The position numbers and the translations under genes are program-made. Source: Dyadobacter fermentans DSM 18053 (lineage in GTDB: Bacteria; Bacteroidota; Bacteroidia; Cytophagales; Spirosomataceae). From it: a DNA stretch of 64,000 nucleotides. Below are positions 61,131 through 64,000 of this stretch, one piece after another. A model generated the notes under the pieces. It was not told the DNA's origin. It searched no databases and worked only from the letters and a program-made list of their open reading frames with translations. The DNA lies in contig NC_013037.1 in NCBI RefSeq assembly GCF_000023125.1, positions 1,612,001-1,676,000 of the forward strand, read 5' to 3'. Position 1 is the stretch's first letter; every line of letters starts with the position of its first letter.

Positions 61131-62915
61131 TTAATAACCTGGATTCTGAATGATCTTTTTATTCTGATCCACAACCGGTTGCGGCACCGGGTTCATATAC
61201 ATTTTCTTCGTAAAAACATGCGGATGGTTCAGTCCCACGACCTCGTACACCCATTTGCCCTTATTATCGTTCGGCGAAGTGTTCGTGATTTTCATGCCGT
61301 GGAAATCCTTGTTCATCACGTCTTCAGCAATTACCCAGCGGACAATGTCGTAAAACCGCTTGGCCTCGAAGCATAGCTCCACGCGGCGCTCGCGGCGGAT
61401 GGCCTGGCGCATGGTTTCCTTCGTGAGGCCGGCGGGAAGTTCAGGCAGATTGGAGCGCTTGCGGATCGCGTTCACCGCCGAATACACCGACGCATCGGGC
61501 CCGGCAGCCTCGTTTTGGGCTTCGGCGTAGTTGAGCAGCACTTCGGCGTAACGGTAGTATACATAGTTTTGCCCGCTGGCAGCGCCCCCGCGCGGCTTTA
61601 ATGGGTTGATTTTCTTTTTGAAATAATAACCCGTATTTCCCACGTCGTCCGTACCGAAATCGATCTGATTTTTCGATGGCCGTACTTTGTCGATCCGCGT
61701 GTAAATGGTATCGGTTTTGGCCATCCAATCCTGCTTGTAGGGCGCGCCGTCGTACACGATGAAGTCGTAGAAACGCTTTTCACGGTTTACGTAGGGATTT
61801 TGCGGGTCATAACCGGATGCGGGATCGGAAATGGGCTTGCCGTTGGCCATTGCAAACTGGTCGACGAGCTCCTGCGTGGGACAGTAGTTGCCCCAGGTGT
61901 AGTACACGCCGTCAATCCACACCGGGCCGCCATATTGCTCGTAGTTCGAGCCCATGATCACCGCAACCACCTGCCGGTCCCAGATCACCTCCGAGTTGTA
62001 CTCGTTTTTCTCCCACCAGAATGCATTGATGTCCGGAAACAAGGCATAAGTACCGCCAAACGTGTCCATAAACTGCTTGTTGGTCGCAGCGGCGGTAGCC
62101 CAGCGTTTTGGGTCGAAGTTGCCAAAGCCGACGAGCTTGTTCGGATCCGTGCCGGCGGCGGGTGTTGCTGCATTGAAGGCCGGGCTGGCCGCGTACAGTT
62201 CGAGCCAGCCTTTGAGCGCCAGCGCAGCGCCGAGGGTAGCACGCCCGGCGTCGGCATCGCCATTATTGTATTTAACCGGCAATGCTTTGTTGGCCACAAT
62301 TTCACCTAACTCTTTGATTATGAAGTTAAATGTCTCCTCGAATGTAGCCCGCGGGCGGTAGAGCTCCTCCTCGCTCATGGTATTGCGGTCGAGCACCTCG
62401 GTGATGATCGGCAGGCCGCCCAGGTGCATAAACAGCTCGCTGTAATAGTAGGCCCGCATGAACCGGACCTCGTCGATACGCTTTTTGCGATAAGCCTCCG
62501 AGAAGTTCGCCGCGTTTTCGGTGACCTTCTGGATAAACAGGTTGCATTTGCGGATTTTGAGGAAACCGGCCGCCCACGACGCGTAATCGGTCGCATTGCC
62601 ATTGGCATGGTCCATGGGCGTACCGTTGTTCACGGCCGGGTCCACGATGCCCTGGCGCCACGAGTAGGATTTCCAGTAGAAGCCCGCGTCGTTGTCGTCC
62701 GTGAAGTTGTCGAGGTTATCGGGCGAGTTCCATTTGTTGGAAAGCACTGCGTAAATGTCGTTCAAAAACAGGTCCGCATTGCCTTCCGACGACCATTGCA
62801 TATCATCTGTCAGTCGGCTTTTGATGTCGTTTTCGAGAAAATCCTCATTACAGCCGGTCGTAAAAAGGCCCAGGGCCAGCACTGCGAGGGAAATGGTATG
62901 TTTAATTCTTTTCAT
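61131..62915 (-). CDS. SusD/RagB-family lipoprotein (fourth pair)
   Basis: A 594-residue SusD homologue with lipobox LFTTGC (Cys22). Landmarks: NDIYAVLSNKWNS at the start, IDEVRFMRAYYYSELFMHLGGLPIITEVL near residue 165, YVYYRYAEVLLNYAEAQNEAAG near 470, RRERRVELCFEAKRFYDIVRW, and the terminal NPGY. Pairs with the SusC encoded 20 bp upstream. Genes beyond the right edge would define its locus; ligand unknown. Confidence 0.95.
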   Translation of the reverse strand: MKRIKHTISLAVLALGLFTTGCNEDFLENDIKSRLTDDMQWSSEGNADLFLNDIYAVLSNKWNSPDNLDNFTDDNDAGFYWKSYSWRQGIVDPAVNNGTPMDHANGNATDYASWAAGFLKIRKCNLFIQKVTENAANFSEAYRKKRIDEVRFMRAYYYSELFMHLGGLPIITEVLDRNTMSEEELYRPRATFEETFNFIIKELGEIVANKALPVKYNNGDADAGRATLGAALALKGWLELYAASPAFNAATPAAGTDPNKLVGFGNFDPKRWATAAATNKQFMDTFGGTYALFPDINAFWWEKNEYNSEVIWDRQVVAVIMGSNYEQYGGPVWIDGVYYTWGNYCPTQELVDQFAMANGKPISDPASGYDPQNPYVNREKRFYDFIVYDGAPYKQDWMAKTDTIYTRIDKVRPSKNQIDFGTDDVGNTGYYFKKKINPLKPRGGAASGQNYVYYRYAEVLLNYAEAQNEAAGPDASVYSAVNAIRKRSNLPELPAGLTKETMRQAIRRERRVELCFEAKRFYDIVRWVIAEDVMNKDFHGMKITNTSPNDNKGKWVYEVVGLNHPHVFTKKMYMNPVPQPVVDQNKKIIQNPGY

Positions 62916-62935
62916 TGTTTCAAAGTTTTTCGAGA

Positions 62936-64000
62936 TCAGAATGTCACATTAAGCCCAAATACGTAAACCCGCTGGTTCGGATAGGCGGTTTCGCGATCGG
63001 TGTAGCCCACTTCCGGGTCCATGAATTTCAGCTTGCTGAATGTCAGCAGGTTCTGGCCGGAGGCATACACACGTACATTCTGGATGCGAATGGCCTGGGT
63101 AATGCTTTTGGGCAATGTGTAGCCGACGATGGCGTTTTTGAGGCGCAAATGCGCAGTGCTCGTCATCCAGAAATCCGACAGCTGGGTGTTGTTCGCATAG
63201 GGCGCCTGGGTGGCACGCGGGTAGCGCGCATCCTGCGTTTCGGGTGTCCAGCGGTTGTCGTAATATTCGTAGCTCGAATTGCTGTTGTTGTTATTGAACG
63301 GAATGGTCTGGAACTGGCGGATGTCGAGGCTGGCCAGCGACGAGCCCTGGAAGAACAGGTTCAGGTCGAAGCCTTTCCAATCGGCGGTGGCGTTCAAACC
63401 ATAGGTTAACAGCGGGTACACCGGTTTTCCGATCATCACCTCGTCATTCGAATCAATTTTGCCATCGGGCACACCCTGCGGGCCGCTCACATCCACATAG
63501 CGAATGTCGCCCGGGCGTAATGCACCAAACTGCGTTACGTTGTAGCCGTCGGCGGAGTTAATCAGTCCGTCGTCGTTCTTGTCGTCGTCGGTCGTGAACA
63601 GGCCGTCGGTTTTGTAGCCGAATTGCGTGCCCAATGCCCGGCCTGTGCGGCTGCGGTTGGGATTATTGCGGGTTGCAGCCGTTTCAAACACCTTGATCAT
63701 CTTGTTTTTGGCATAACTCACATTGCCGTTAATACCCAGTCGAAGGTCATTCTGAAAGCGGTACTGCGTGCCGAGGCTGAGCTCGACGCCATTGTTTTCC
63801 ATGATCCCGCCATTCTCGTCGGCCAATGCAAGACCATACTCTACCGGCACGCTCACAGCCGGCGGCAGCAGCATTCCGGTGCGTTTTTCATGGAAGTAAT
63901 CGGCTTCGATCGTCAGCAAACCGCGCCAGAGTGATGCTTCCAGACCGATATCGGTTTTGGTAGAAATCTCCCAGGTAATGTTCTTGTTCGCTTCGTTGGG
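62936..64000 (-). CDS. SusC/RagA TonB-dependent transporter, C-terminal part (cut by window edge)
   Basis: Open frame from the stop at 62936-62938 to the right window edge, about 354 codons of the barrel. It begins within ITWEISTKTDIGLEASLWRG, a phrase typical of the SusC barrel, continues with GDIRYVDVSGPQG and LGINGNVSYAKNKM, and ends VYVFGLNVTF with the terminal aromatic residue required for barrel insertion. Whether it has an STN domain cannot be seen. Confidence 0.95.
   Translation of the reverse strand, partial: PNEANKNITWEISTKTDIGLEASLWRGLLTIEADYFHEKRTGMLLPPAVSVPVEYGLALADENGGIMENNGVELSLGTQYRFQNDLRLGINGNVSYAKNKMIKVFETAATRNNPNRSRTGRALGTQFGYKTDGLFTTDDDKNDDGLINSADGYNVTQFGALRPGDIRYVDVSGPQGVPDGKIDSNDEVMIGKPVYPLLTYGLNATADWKGFDLNLFFQGSSLASLDIRQFQTIPFNNNNSNSSYEYYDNRWTPETQDARYPRATQAPYANNTQLSDFWMTSTAHLRLKNAIVGYTLPKSITQAIRIQNVRVYASGQNLLTFSKLKFMDPEVGYTDRETAYPNQRVYVFGLNVTF

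Noticed and set aside
1..64000. tRNA, rRNA, CRISPR, insertion sequence or phage modules
   Set aside because: None could be recognised on either strand; the tandem and inverted repeats present lack the regular repeat-spacer pattern of CRISPR and no transposase or integrase gene occurs.

Overview
The window reads as a chromosomal segment of a Gram-negative Bacteroidota, most likely a Cytophagales/Spirosomaceae member of the Dyadobacter type. This is an inference from gene content: four SusC/SusD pairs, ECF sigma factor/FecR pairs, many Tat-exported Gfo/Idh/MocA and TIM-barrel proteins, TAnnTTTG-type promoter elements and weak ribosome binding sites. No rRNA, tRNA, CRISPR array, insertion sequence or phage gene was seen. 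Most genes lie on the minus strand.

Locus A (about 16422 down to 1, minus strand): ECF sigma factor, FecR anti-sigma factor, SusC with an STN domain, SusD, then a PQQ-dependent sugar dehydrogenase carrying a cytochrome c domain, a Tat-exported ManD/RspA-like acid sugar dehydratase, an SGNH hydrolase, an ACS-family sugar-acid transporter, a second SGNH protein and the start of a PVC-type membrane-bound dehydrogenase cut by the window edge. It looks like an oxidative route: a polymer or oligomer is taken up by SusCD, sugars are oxidised in the periplasm, and the acids are dehydrated and imported.

Middle region (16.5-44.4 kb): an alkaline phosphatase fused to a GDPD-like domain; an AraC/SDR/hydrolase module with a mirrored divergent promoter; an SGNH protein and a lipoprotein; a SusCD pair with no local regulator; a Gfo oxidoreductase translationally coupled to ApbE; an ECF sigma factor overlapping a gene for an inner-membrane-anchored outer-membrane beta-barrel; two lipoproteins; a GH43-like protein with a purple acid phosphatase; a second Gfo protein; two tiny coupled membrane proteins; an AraC/phytanoyl-CoA dioxygenase divergent pair; a carboxylesterase and a sugar isomerase-like protein.

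Locus B (57205 down to 44402, minus strand): ECF sigma factor, FecR, STN-SusC, SusD, then GarL aldolase, GntP permease, GarR reductase, a UxuA-type mannonate dehydratase and, after a 300-bp repeat-rich spacer, a glucarate dehydratase. GudD, GarL and GarR form a nearly complete D-glucarate/galactarate route to pyruvate and glycerate, here tied to a TonB-dependent importer.

Right end (57.4-64 kb): an HxlR regulator, a 49-residue small ORF, nitronate monooxygenase, RsgA and a fourth SusD/SusC pair cut by the window edge.

Non-coding signals of note are a tetranucleotide microsatellite inside a long inverted repeat ahead of gudD, a hairpin that pairs with the start codon of the locus B sigma factor, a 22-bp perfect palindrome ahead of the Gfo-ApbE pair and a 46-nt near-continuous inverted repeat after the first susD.
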